This document shows, one piece after another, positions 26,857 to 34,217 of a stretch of DNA of 64,000 nucleotides. A model generated the notes under the pieces. That model was not told the origin of the DNA and searched no databases. It saw nothing but the letters and a program-made list of their open reading frames with translations. A program made the position numbers and the translations under genes. Each line of letters starts with the position of its first letter. The first letter of the stretch is position 1. This DNA comes from CAYLPJ01 sp964385465 (lineage in GTDB: Bacteria > Planctomycetota > Phycisphaerae > SM23-33), in NCBI GenBank assembly GCA_964385465.1, contig CAYLPJ010000029.1, positions 11,617-75,616 on the forward strand. Direction: 5' to 3'.

Positions 26857-27846
26857 GTGAACTCGTCGGACATCCATCTCTACCACGGTGACGCACTGAA
26901 GCTGTGCGAGCGTTGGCCCTCCCCTGTGGCCATTGTCTCGGATGGACCGTATGGTTTGGCGAGCTTCCCCGGGGACCCTCCCACGCCGGAGAAGCTTGCC
27001 GACTGGTACCGGCCGCACATCGATCTATGGTCGAAACTGAGCACGCCTCAGACAACGCTGTGGTTCTGGAACAGCGAACTGGGTTGGGCCAAAGTCCATC
27101 ACGTATTCGAGGAGTTCGGGTGGGAGTACCGGAACTGCCATATCTGGAACAAGGGGATCGGCCATGTGGCGGGGAACTCGAACGGCCAGACGTTGCGGAA
27201 GTTCCCGGTCACGACAGAGGTGTGTGTCCAGTACACGCGGGTCGCGTTCTTCCCGTTTCAGGGCACGATGCTCCCGATGCAGGAATGGCTTCGGGCGGAG
27301 TGGGAGCGGTCCGGACTCCCCCTGTATCGCAGCAACGAGGCCTGCGGCGTCAAGAACGCCGCGACGCGGAAGTACCTCACGAAGGATCATCTCTGGTACT
27401 ATCCGCCGCCGGAGGCGTTCGAGGCCTTGGCGAACTACGCAAATACTCACGGCAATCCTTGCGGGCGTCCGTACTTCTCCCTCGACGGCAAGCGGGCGAT
27501 ACCCAGGGAAGAATGGGCTGGACTGCGGGCGAAGTTCCACTTCATGAACGGGGTCACCAATGTTTGGGAACATGCTGCCGTGAGGGGGAACGAACGGGTG
27601 AAATCCCGCGGACGGTGCATCCACATGAACCAGAAGCCGCTGGAGCTTCTGGGAATCTGCATAGAGGCCAGCACCGATCCCGGTGATGTGGTCTGGGAGC
27701 CGTTCGGCGGGCTGTGTTCGACGGCGGTGGCCGCTCGGCGCCTTGGACGCCATTGCTATTCGGCCGAGATCAACCGCAGGTACTTCGAACTGGCCCGTCG
27801 GCGCATGGAGAAAGACAATGCCACCCTCTTCCAGCCCTGCACCTGA
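26857..27846 (+). CDS. Type II DNA methyltransferase (N6-adenine or N4-cytosine, beta-class order)
   Basis: 329 residues from the GTG at 26857, preceded by AGGTGG; an ATG at 26791, overlapping the previous stop, would give 351. Catalytic motif IV is SDGPYG (residues 28-33), a variant of DPPY. The SAM-binding motif I, VWEPFGGLCSTAVAARRLG, is near residue 280 at the C-terminus. The order IV to I is that of beta-class N4/N6 methylases. HMNQKPLELL just before motif I is the usual motif X region. The gene overlaps the endonuclease gene by 29 bases. Its codons (GGA, GGT, TAT, TTG) differ from the flanking genes, which suggests horizontal transfer. Target sequence unknown. Confidence 0.88.
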   Translation: MNSSDIHLYHGDALKLCERWPSPVAIVSDGPYGLASFPGDPPTPEKLADWYRPHIDLWSKLSTPQTTLWFWNSELGWAKVHHVFEEFGWEYRNCHIWNKGIGHVAGNSNGQTLRKFPVTTEVCVQYTRVAFFPFQGTMLPMQEWLRAEWERSGLPLYRSNEACGVKNAATRKYLTKDHLWYYPPPEAFEALANYANTHGNPCGRPYFSLDGKRAIPREEWAGLRAKFHFMNGVTNVWEHAAVRGNERVKSRGRCIHMNQKPLELLGICIEASTDPGDVVWEPFGGLCSTAVAARRLGRHCYSAEINRRYFELARRRMEKDNATLFQPCT

Positions 27847-28738
27847 GATCCGCAGGCCCGACCCCGACTGGGCGCACGCCGCGCTGTATGAACGCGTCAT
27901 TGACGCCGTGGGAAGTCTCCCATTCTACTTCCAGACCGACACGTCGATCGAGGGGATCTCCGCGACGGATATCTTCACTCTGAACTCGGCGCTGGGGGCC
28001 ACGATCGAGGAGCAGGTGGTCTCGACACTGAACCGCCTTCGGACGGTCTGGGATCCCGACGAAGAGTATGCTACCTGCGGCTTCGTCAGGCAGAGCCAGT
28101 GCTTCCCCGATGTCCTGCTGAGAGATTCAGGAAACGCCGCCGACGCCCCGATCATGGGTATCGAGTTGAAGGGGTGGTATCTGCTGTCCAAAGAAGCCGA
28201 GCCCAGCGCCCGCTTCCGTGTGACGCCCGAGGCGTGCGCCCCGGCCGACCTGCTCGTCGTTGTTCCGTGGGCGCTACAGCATGTGCTGTCCGGTGCCCCG
28301 AAGGTTCTCAGCCCCTTTGTCGCTCCCGCTCGTTATGCAGCCGAAGTGCGCAATCACCATTGGCGGCACGTACGAAAGGCTCGAAGCGACACCTCGATCC
28401 ACTCGCCGCGAGGCGTGACGCCCTATCCTTCCAAGACCGACCACATTACCGACCGGCCCGCATCGGATGCCGGCGGAAACTTCGGCCGGTTTTCCCGCTG
28501 CGGAATCATGGACGCCTTCCTGACCGCCACACTTGCCGAGCCGCTGTGCGGCATCCCCGCCAGCGCCTGGCTGGCCTTCTTCCGCGTCTTTACCGACACG
28601 GTGACGGCCGAGGAAGCGCGTGCGAGAATCGACGTCCTGCGTGCGAACTATGACTTGCGGTCTCCAGCATCTCCCGGCAGTCCCGAGGCGGTCCTTTGCG
28701 AACTGCTCGACTGGATCGAGAGCCATCTCGCCGGGTGA
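27818..28738 (+). CDS. Putative type II restriction endonuclease, PD-(D/E)XK type
   Basis: 306 residues. The ATG at 27818 lies inside the methylase gene and has GGAG upstream. QCFPDVLL (PD at 97-98) and GIELKGW (E116-L-K118) are spaced as in PD-(D/E)XK nucleases, with IEEQVV (64-65) as a possible extra acidic pair. LLVVVPWAL follows as the next core strand. A later block, PYPSKTDHITDRPASDAGGNFGR, may serve DNA contact. I recognise no named restriction family. The assignment rests on the motif and on strict coupling to a modification methylase. Codon use matches the methylase, not the flanks. Confidence 0.75.
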   Translation: MPPSSSPAPEIRRPDPDWAHAALYERVIDAVGSLPFYFQTDTSIEGISATDIFTLNSALGATIEEQVVSTLNRLRTVWDPDEEYATCGFVRQSQCFPDVLLRDSGNAADAPIMGIELKGWYLLSKEAEPSARFRVTPEACAPADLLVVVPWALQHVLSGAPKVLSPFVAPARYAAEVRNHHWRHVRKARSDTSIHSPRGVTPYPSKTDHITDRPASDAGGNFGRFSRCGIMDAFLTATLAEPLCGIPASAWLAFFRVFTDTVTAEEARARIDVLRANYDLRSPASPGSPEAVLCELLDWIESHLAG

Positions 28739-28797
28739 GTGCCAACCAGTACCGTTCGCCCGGGCGGTCGTGCCGGGGCGGCAGCGGGGGCGGGGTG

Positions 28798-30237
28798 CTA
28801 TCCCATCAGCCACACCGGGCTGGACCAGGCCTGGGCGCCGGAGGCGGCGGTGATGCGGGCGTAGTAGCAGGCGTAGCGTCCGAGGGGGGCAGCTTCGAGC
28901 CAATCGCCGGACAGGTCGGCGGGGTCCTCGGTGCGGAGCTCCCCGTACCAGGTGCCGGGCTCGGCACGGGCGACGGTTCGGCCATTGCGAACGAGCTCGA
29001 TGGACCGGATGTCCGACCGTGCGGCGGCGGAGACGTGGACGGCCCGGGGGGCGGCTGAATCGGGCCAATCGATTGAGGCGCCCATCGGTGCGCCGGCGAC
29101 GCTCACGTCCAGCAGGATTCGCTCCAGGCTCGTTGCGTAGCAGTTGCGGTGGCGGATGGCGTCGAACACGGCCGGGCGGGACAGCTCCGTCGCTCGCACG
29201 GCGGTCAGGCCGGGCAGGCGGGTGAGGTGGTCGTCGCCGAAGCCGGCGGGCATGGTCGAGTGCGTGTCGGTCCCGCCGACGAACCCCAGGCGCAGCCCGG
29301 CGGCGAGCAGGTCGGCGGCGTAGGCTGGGCCGGGATGTATCTTCTCCAACGGATTGGGGTTACCGCGATATTCGCTCGTGCCCCACTTGGAGTGGATCTC
29401 CATGACCGGCATCAGGGCCTCGCCGGGGTAGATCTCCGGGGGGATCTCGCCGTGCTTGCCCGTCCGGGTGGTGTGGTGGGGGACGGCGAAGAACTCCTCG
29501 CCGGGCGCGAGCTGCTCGGCGAGCTTCTCGCACAGCGTCCGCACGCTGCCCTCGTCGAAGTCGTCGACGAACGCCGCCGGCCAGCGACGCATGTACACGT
29601 TGTTGTCCCCGCCGGCGCCGCCTTTGAACGACGCCTCGTACGCCGGCAACGTGACGAACGCCGGCGGGTCGTCGTGGGCGTCGCTGACGGCCGCCGACTC
29701 CTTCCACCGCGCCAGCTCGCACCGGCCGTTGGAGACGTGATCGGCGGCCGAGACCCAGTCCAGCCCCGCGAAATGCCTCGCGGCCGTGTAGCAGAACAGC
29801 GCCGACCGGCAACGGACGGCGTGGCAGTCGCTGAGGACGGTATGGACGTGCGGGTCCCCCCAGAAGATGCCGCCCCCGGCGTCGCGGTCTATGCGTAACG
29901 GGTTGCTGTGAAAAGTCTTGCCGTTCAGTTCGACGGCGAAGCGATAGAGCCCCTCCTCGGCGACGGCGACGCCCTCGACGGCCGCGACGGCCGGGTCGCC
30001 GGCGCTGAATGCCACCTCGACCTCCGGCGGGTCGGCGAAGTCGCCTCGGATGCGGGCGCGGCCGGCGAAGGCGACGGCGGGATAGCCGTCCTCGTCGGCG
30101 AGGGCGAGCTTGAGCGTCAGCGGCCGGCCGGGGCGGGCGAGCGAGGGCGCTACGAGTTCGGCCCGCACGGGCGGCCCGCCCGGGGCCTCGCCGGCGAGGA
30201 CACGCCGCTCCATCGCGTCGGGGCGTGTGACGTTCAC
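28798..30237 (-). CDS. DUF3604 (PHP-like) protein
   Basis: 479 residues from the GTG at 30237; an ATG at 30213 is an equally possible start. An N-terminal beta domain (residues about 20-110) precedes the PHP-type metal site: FWGDPHVHTVLSD, WVSAADHV, FFAVPHHTTRTG, MEIHSKWG and VGGTDTHST. The His and Asp residues suggest a multi-metal hydrolase. DUF3604 genes are common in planctomycetes and their substrates are not known. No signal peptide. It starts seven bases after the DUF6485 stop, so the two genes form an operon. Confidence 0.85.
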   Translation of the reverse strand: MNVTRPDAMERRVLAGEAPGGPPVRAELVAPSLARPGRPLTLKLALADEDGYPAVAFAGRARIRGDFADPPEVEVAFSAGDPAVAAVEGVAVAEEGLYRFAVELNGKTFHSNPLRIDRDAGGGIFWGDPHVHTVLSDCHAVRCRSALFCYTAARHFAGLDWVSAADHVSNGRCELARWKESAAVSDAHDDPPAFVTLPAYEASFKGGAGGDNNVYMRRWPAAFVDDFDEGSVRTLCEKLAEQLAPGEEFFAVPHHTTRTGKHGEIPPEIYPGEALMPVMEIHSKWGTSEYRGNPNPLEKIHPGPAYAADLLAAGLRLGFVGGTDTHSTMPAGFGDDHLTRLPGLTAVRATELSRPAVFDAIRHRNCYATSLERILLDVSVAGAPMGASIDWPDSAAPRAVHVSAAARSDIRSIELVRNGRTVARAEPGTWYGELRTEDPADLSGDWLEAAPLGRYACYYARITAASGAQAWSSPVWLMG

Positions 30238-30244
30238 GGGCGCG

Positions 30245-30439
30245 CTACAGGTTCCAGGCCTTGGCGAAGGCCTTGAAGCTGCGGTCGTAGGTCTTCTCGG
30301 CGTCGGGCGGGAAGAAGCACCCGGGCAGCTCCTTCCTGGGCAGGTGGTTCTGGATGCACTCGCAGCACACCCCGCGCTTGCCGCAGGCCATGTAGGTGCA
30401 CGTGCAGTTGGCGAGGTTCTGTTCCTGCTTGCATTCCAT
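30245..30439 (-). CDS. Small cysteine-rich protein (DUF6485-like)
   Basis: 64 residues. Seven cysteines are packed in NCTCTYMACGKRGVCCEC plus one near the N-terminus (MECKQEQN) and one in LPGCFFPPD. The spacing suggests a zinc or iron-sulfur knuckle, and the pattern fits the DUF6485 family as I remember it. GGAGAG precedes the ATG. It sits immediately upstream of the DUF3604 gene. Function unknown. Confidence 0.75.
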   Translation of the reverse strand: MECKQEQNLANCTCTYMACGKRGVCCECIQNHLPRKELPGCFFPPDAEKTYDRSFKAFAKAWNL

Positions 30440-30562
30440 GGTCGTCTCTCCAGGGGGAAGGAAACCGGCGATGCCTCGAGCGGGTATCCTACGCGATCGA
30501 AGGTCGCCGAGTCCAGAGGCCAGCCGCCCTCGAGGCCACAACTTCCCCCTGTGACCCCGGCG

Positions 30563-30680
30563 GGACAGGGTGTGCACGCGACACAGACCTGGACAGAAGG
30601 TGTGTAGCTATAAACCTTTATCAAAAAAGGATTTGACGCAACAAGTCTGCCGTGTGTCCACTGTCCCCGGGGGTGGACAG
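30563..30680. promoter_or_regulatory. Cluster of GGACAG half-sites and dyads in the divergent intergenic region
   Basis: GGACAG occurs at 30563-30568, 30591-30596 and 30675-30680, and inverted (CTGTCC) at 30661-30666. The last two form a dyad with an eight-base loop, flanked by GTGTGTC (30652-30658) and GACACAC (30685-30691). An AT-rich stretch (about 30607-30636) lies inside. The 332-base gap separates DUF6485 (-) from the VWA gene (+), and the layout suggests a regulator-binding region. Confidence 0.4.
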
Positions 30681-30736
30681 AACTGACACACCGGGTTCTC
30701 GGGCCCCGTCTGCGGGGGTTGTCGGCGAGGGCGGCG

Positions 30737-30765
30737 TTGCGGTGGCGGCGGCGGGGAGATAGGCT
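30737..30765 (+). promoter_or_regulatory. Putative promoter giving a leaderless VWA mRNA
   Basis: TTGCGG at 30737-30742, a 17-base spacer, TAGGCT at 30760-30765. The expected transcript start falls at about the A of the ATG at 30772, and no ribosome site fits between. Confidence 0.4.
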
Positions 30766-30771
30766 TAGCTC

Positions 30772-33462
30772 ATGGACGCAGTGGCGGTGGCGTTGGTGTT
30801 CGAGCCGCTCGGATGGGCGGCCGGGCTGGCGGTGGTGGCCGGGGCTGTGCTGCTGGTCGAGGCGGTCGCCCTTCCGGCCCCGCTGCGCCACCGGGCGGCG
30901 GGGTTGTTCTGGGTGGTGCTGGCGGTCGGCGTGGGCGGGGGGCTGGTCCTTGCGTGGGTGTGGGGAACCTGGGCCGGGGCGGTCACGCCGCTGGTCCAGC
31001 CCCTGAGGGAGACCCTCCCGACGGCGACCCGCGTGGGGCTCATGGTCGCGCTGCCGATGCTGGCCGCCTCGGCGGTGCTCGTGGGGGCGGGGCTGCTGGT
31101 GCGGCTGTCGGCGGCGCTGTCGGGCGCGGCGAGCGTCGCCTCGGCCGCGGGGGCGGTTGGGCGGTCGGCGCTGTGGTGGGCCCTGGCGGGGCTGACGGCC
31201 TTCTGGGTTCCCCGCGGGGCGGTGCTGACGATCGGCGCGGGGGCGATCGCGTGGTCGTTGCGGGCGTACCGGCGGACGACCTCCCCTGTGCGGCGCCCTG
31301 TCAAGGCGCTGCTGCTTGGGGCTCGCATCGCGGTGATCTTCCTGCTGCTGCTGTGGGCGCTGCGCCCGGCGCTGGAGTACCGGCGGAGCGAGGAGGTCAG
31401 GCGGGTGGTGGCGTTCTGCGTGGACACGTCGTCGTCGATGACCCGCCGCGACGCCCGTGCAGTGCCCTCGACCGCGGCGGCGACTTCTGACCCCCCCCGG
31501 CGGATCGACGCCGTCCGCCGTGTCCTCGCCGCCCGCCGCGGCGACCTCGCCGACCTGGCCGAGCAGGCCGACCTGCACCTGGTAACGTTCTCGTCTTCGG
31601 CCTCGCCGTCGGAGACCTATCTGCCGGGCGCCGGATGGACACTGTTCGGCCTCGCGCGGGCCGACGGGTCGGCGACGGCCCTGGGCGACGCCGCGGGGCA
31701 GGCCCACGACCTGCTGCTCGGCCAGGACCGGAAGGTCGCGGCCATGGTGGTGATCTCCGACGGCTGCAACAACACCGCCGACGTGATCGAGCCGACGAAG
31801 TTCGCCGCCCTGATGGGTGCCCGCGGCGTGCCCGTCCACACCGTCGCCGTCGGGTCCGAGAGCATCACCGGCTCGACCCGCACGCTGACCGTTCGCGAGC
31901 TGTCGGTTCCCGACGAGGTCGAGGCCTTCAACCGCCTGCCCATCGCCGCGGCGGTCGAGACCATCGGCCTGGCCGGCAGGCGAGTGAAGGTGACCTGCAC
32001 CTTCGGCGCCGAGGAGATCGACAGCGACCTGCTCGATGTCACCGACGCCCGCCAGAGCTTCGGGGTGCGGTTCGTCCACGTGCCCCTCAGGGCCGGCTTC
32101 CACCGCGTCAAGGTCGCCGCCGAGGTCGTCGGGGGCACGCGGGGCGAGCTGGCGGGCCGGCCTGGCCAGGGCAAGCTCGTCCACGTCGTCGATCGCGAGA
32201 TGCGGGTGCTCTACGTCGAGGGGCGCTTCCGCTACGAGGCCAAGTACATCGCCCGCGCGCTCGCCGCGGCCAGGCGGTTCACGCTCGACCGCCGCGTGCT
32301 GCTGAACCCCCTCGACGCCGACCGCCCCTCGCAGCTCAGCCAGCGCCTCGACGACTGGCTGGCCTACCACGCGATCGTCTTCGGCAGCGTCTCGGCCAGG
32401 CAGTTCACGCCGAAGCAGTTGGCGATCGTCCGCGACCTTGTGGGCAAGTACGGCAAGGGGTTCTGCATGATCGGCGGGGCGGACAGCTTCGGCCGGGGGG
32501 GCTGGGCGGACACGCCGCTTGCCGACGTGCTGCCGGTGGATCTGTCGGCCTCGGGGCGGCAGGTCGCCACGGAAGTCCGCGTGGTGCCCACCGACGCGGG
32601 CCTGCGGAGCGACGTGCTGCGGATCGGCGAGGGCGACACCGCCGATGTCCGCGCCGACTGGGCACGCCTGGACCCGCTGCCGGGCGCCAACCGCCTGGCC
32701 GGGCTCAAGCCCGCGGCGACCGTCCTGGCCGCCACGCCGGCGGGGCTGCCGCTGATCGTCGCCCAGCCGTACGGCAAGGGGCGGTCGATGGCCATCGCGT
32801 TCGACACGACCTGGCGGTGGGTGCTGACGAAGAAGGACACCGCCGACATGCAGCGGCGGTTCTGGCGGCAGGTCGCGCTGTACCTGGCGGCGCCGAAGGG
32901 GACGGTGTGGATCGTCACCGACAAGACCAGCTACGACCTCCGCCGCCTCCGTCGACGGGTCGAGACCATCGGCATCAGCGCCGGTGTCGAGGACCATCGC
33001 GGGCGCCCGCTGCTGGACGTGCCCGTCCGCGTCAAGCTCATCGCCCCCGACGGGCGCGAGGCGCCCGTGCGGCTCGAGACCGCCGAGAAGATCCGCCGCG
33101 GCAAGCTGCCGCCCCCGCCCGCGCCCGGGCTGTATACGCTGCGGATCGCCGCGACGGTCGAGGACCGCGAGCTGACGGCCGAGCATCGCTTCGAGGTGCT
33201 CCGGCGCGACCTCGAGGCCCTGGAGGTGCTGGCGAACCACGACCTGCTGCGGCGGATGGCGCGGTCGTCCGGCGGCGAGTTCGTGCCCCTGGGCCGGTTC
33301 GAGGGCCTGCTGGACGAGCTGCGCATCACGGCCCGGCCGGAGCAGCGGGAGGCGGTGGAGCACGTGCAGCTCGCAGGCGAGCTCCGCTGGCCGGTGATCG
33401 CGGCGCTGATCGCGCTGCTGTGCGCGGAGTGGGCCCTGCGGAAGCGCAAGGGGCTGGTGTAG
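30772..33462 (+). CDS. VWA-domain membrane protein with glutamine-amidotransferase-like domain
   Basis: 896 residues. About four N-terminal hydrophobic helices are followed by a VWA domain whose MIDAS is intact: VDTSSSM with D218, S220 and S222, and VVISDGCNNTADV. After a beta-rich part comes a class I glutamine-amidotransferase-like domain (MRVLYVEGRFRYEAKYI, YHAIVFGSV, GFCMIGGADSFGRGGW) in which the position expected for the catalytic Cys is not clearly filled, so it may be inactive. The C-terminus ends in a helix and KRKG. Such proteins accompany MoxR ATPases in planctomycetes; here moxR is at 17689. The start is supported by a promoter seven bases upstream. Confidence 0.85.
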   Translation: MDAVAVALVFEPLGWAAGLAVVAGAVLLVEAVALPAPLRHRAAGLFWVVLAVGVGGGLVLAWVWGTWAGAVTPLVQPLRETLPTATRVGLMVALPMLAASAVLVGAGLLVRLSAALSGAASVASAAGAVGRSALWWALAGLTAFWVPRGAVLTIGAGAIAWSLRAYRRTTSPVRRPVKALLLGARIAVIFLLLLWALRPALEYRRSEEVRRVVAFCVDTSSSMTRRDARAVPSTAAATSDPPRRIDAVRRVLAARRGDLADLAEQADLHLVTFSSSASPSETYLPGAGWTLFGLARADGSATALGDAAGQAHDLLLGQDRKVAAMVVISDGCNNTADVIEPTKFAALMGARGVPVHTVAVGSESITGSTRTLTVRELSVPDEVEAFNRLPIAAAVETIGLAGRRVKVTCTFGAEEIDSDLLDVTDARQSFGVRFVHVPLRAGFHRVKVAAEVVGGTRGELAGRPGQGKLVHVVDREMRVLYVEGRFRYEAKYIARALAAARRFTLDRRVLLNPLDADRPSQLSQRLDDWLAYHAIVFGSVSARQFTPKQLAIVRDLVGKYGKGFCMIGGADSFGRGGWADTPLADVLPVDLSASGRQVATEVRVVPTDAGLRSDVLRIGEGDTADVRADWARLDPLPGANRLAGLKPAATVLAATPAGLPLIVAQPYGKGRSMAIAFDTTWRWVLTKKDTADMQRRFWRQVALYLAAPKGTVWIVTDKTSYDLRRLRRRVETIGISAGVEDHRGRPLLDVPVRVKLIAPDGREAPVRLETAEKIRRGKLPPPPAPGLYTLRIAATVEDRELTAEHRFEVLRRDLEALEVLANHDLLRRMARSSGGEFVPLGRFEGLLDELRITARPEQREAVEHVQLAGELRWPVIAALIALLCAEWALRKRKGLV

Positions 33463-33468
33463 GGGGGG

Positions 33469-34044
33469 TCAGCGGTAGTTGGTGGTGCGCAGCCCGTCGC
33501 GGAGCGTGGGGCCCCGGCGGTCGAGACGGGCGCGCTCGACCAGCAGCCAGACGAGCACCACCACCCAGAGCACGACGGCGACGACGACGGAGACGGGCAG
33601 GGAGATCTGGCTGACCGTCGCCCACGTGGCCGTCGGGGGGACCTCGGCGTTGGCGGGTACGACGTGCGGCTGGTAGGCGGCCCAGCCAACCAGCACGGCC
33701 CCGAGGGCGGCGACCATGACCTGGACCATCGCCGACGCCCACGCCCAGGAGATGCTGCACCGCTGGCGGGAGCTCCAGAAGACCAGGAACAGCGAGGCGG
33801 CCAGCCAGGCCAGTCCGACCAGGTCGATGACCACGCCGGCCTCGACGAAAAGGATCTTCAGCGCCCGGGCGCTGTCGTGGAGCGCGAAGTCGCGGACGAC
33901 GGAGGACTTGATCAGCTCCTGGACGACGTCGCGGCTGACGCCGGCGACGACGGCCCAGATGAGGTAGCCCGCCCCGGCGAAGGAGACCGCCAGCCCCACG
34001 TCCGTTCGCGATGTTCGCCGTACGCGTCCAAGCATGGCGTCCAT
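33469..34044 (-). CDS. Four-helix membrane protein of unknown function
   Basis: 191 residues from the ATG at 34044; an ATG three codons later is also possible, and neither has a ribosome site. Hydrophobic segments: VGLAVSFAGAGYLIWAVVAGV, ALKILFVEAGVVIDLVGLAW with LAASLFLVFW, AMVQVMVAALGAVLVGWAAY and LPVSVVVAVVLWVVVLVWLL. The C-terminus ends RRGPTLRDGLRTTNYR. It converges on the VWA gene with a six-base gap. No family recognised. Confidence 0.65.
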   Translation of the reverse strand: MDAMLGRVRRTSRTDVGLAVSFAGAGYLIWAVVAGVSRDVVQELIKSSVVRDFALHDSARALKILFVEAGVVIDLVGLAWLAASLFLVFWSSRQRCSISWAWASAMVQVMVAALGAVLVGWAAYQPHVVPANAEVPPTATWATVSQISLPVSVVVAVVLWVVVLVWLLVERARLDRRGPTLRDGLRTTNYR

Positions 34045-34217
34045 TACAGCATCGCGCGGGCTGCGGTTCAAGGCAGCAAACGGTTCGCGTGTGCGGCGGC
34101 CCGACAGTTCGCGGCCGGCGCCCGGTCGCCCCGCCACCAGACGCCGGCGGCGGGCGGGGGACGTTCCCGCCGGAAGATGCGGTCGCTCGGCGCCGGCTGC
34201 GGGGTTAAACTCGTGGT

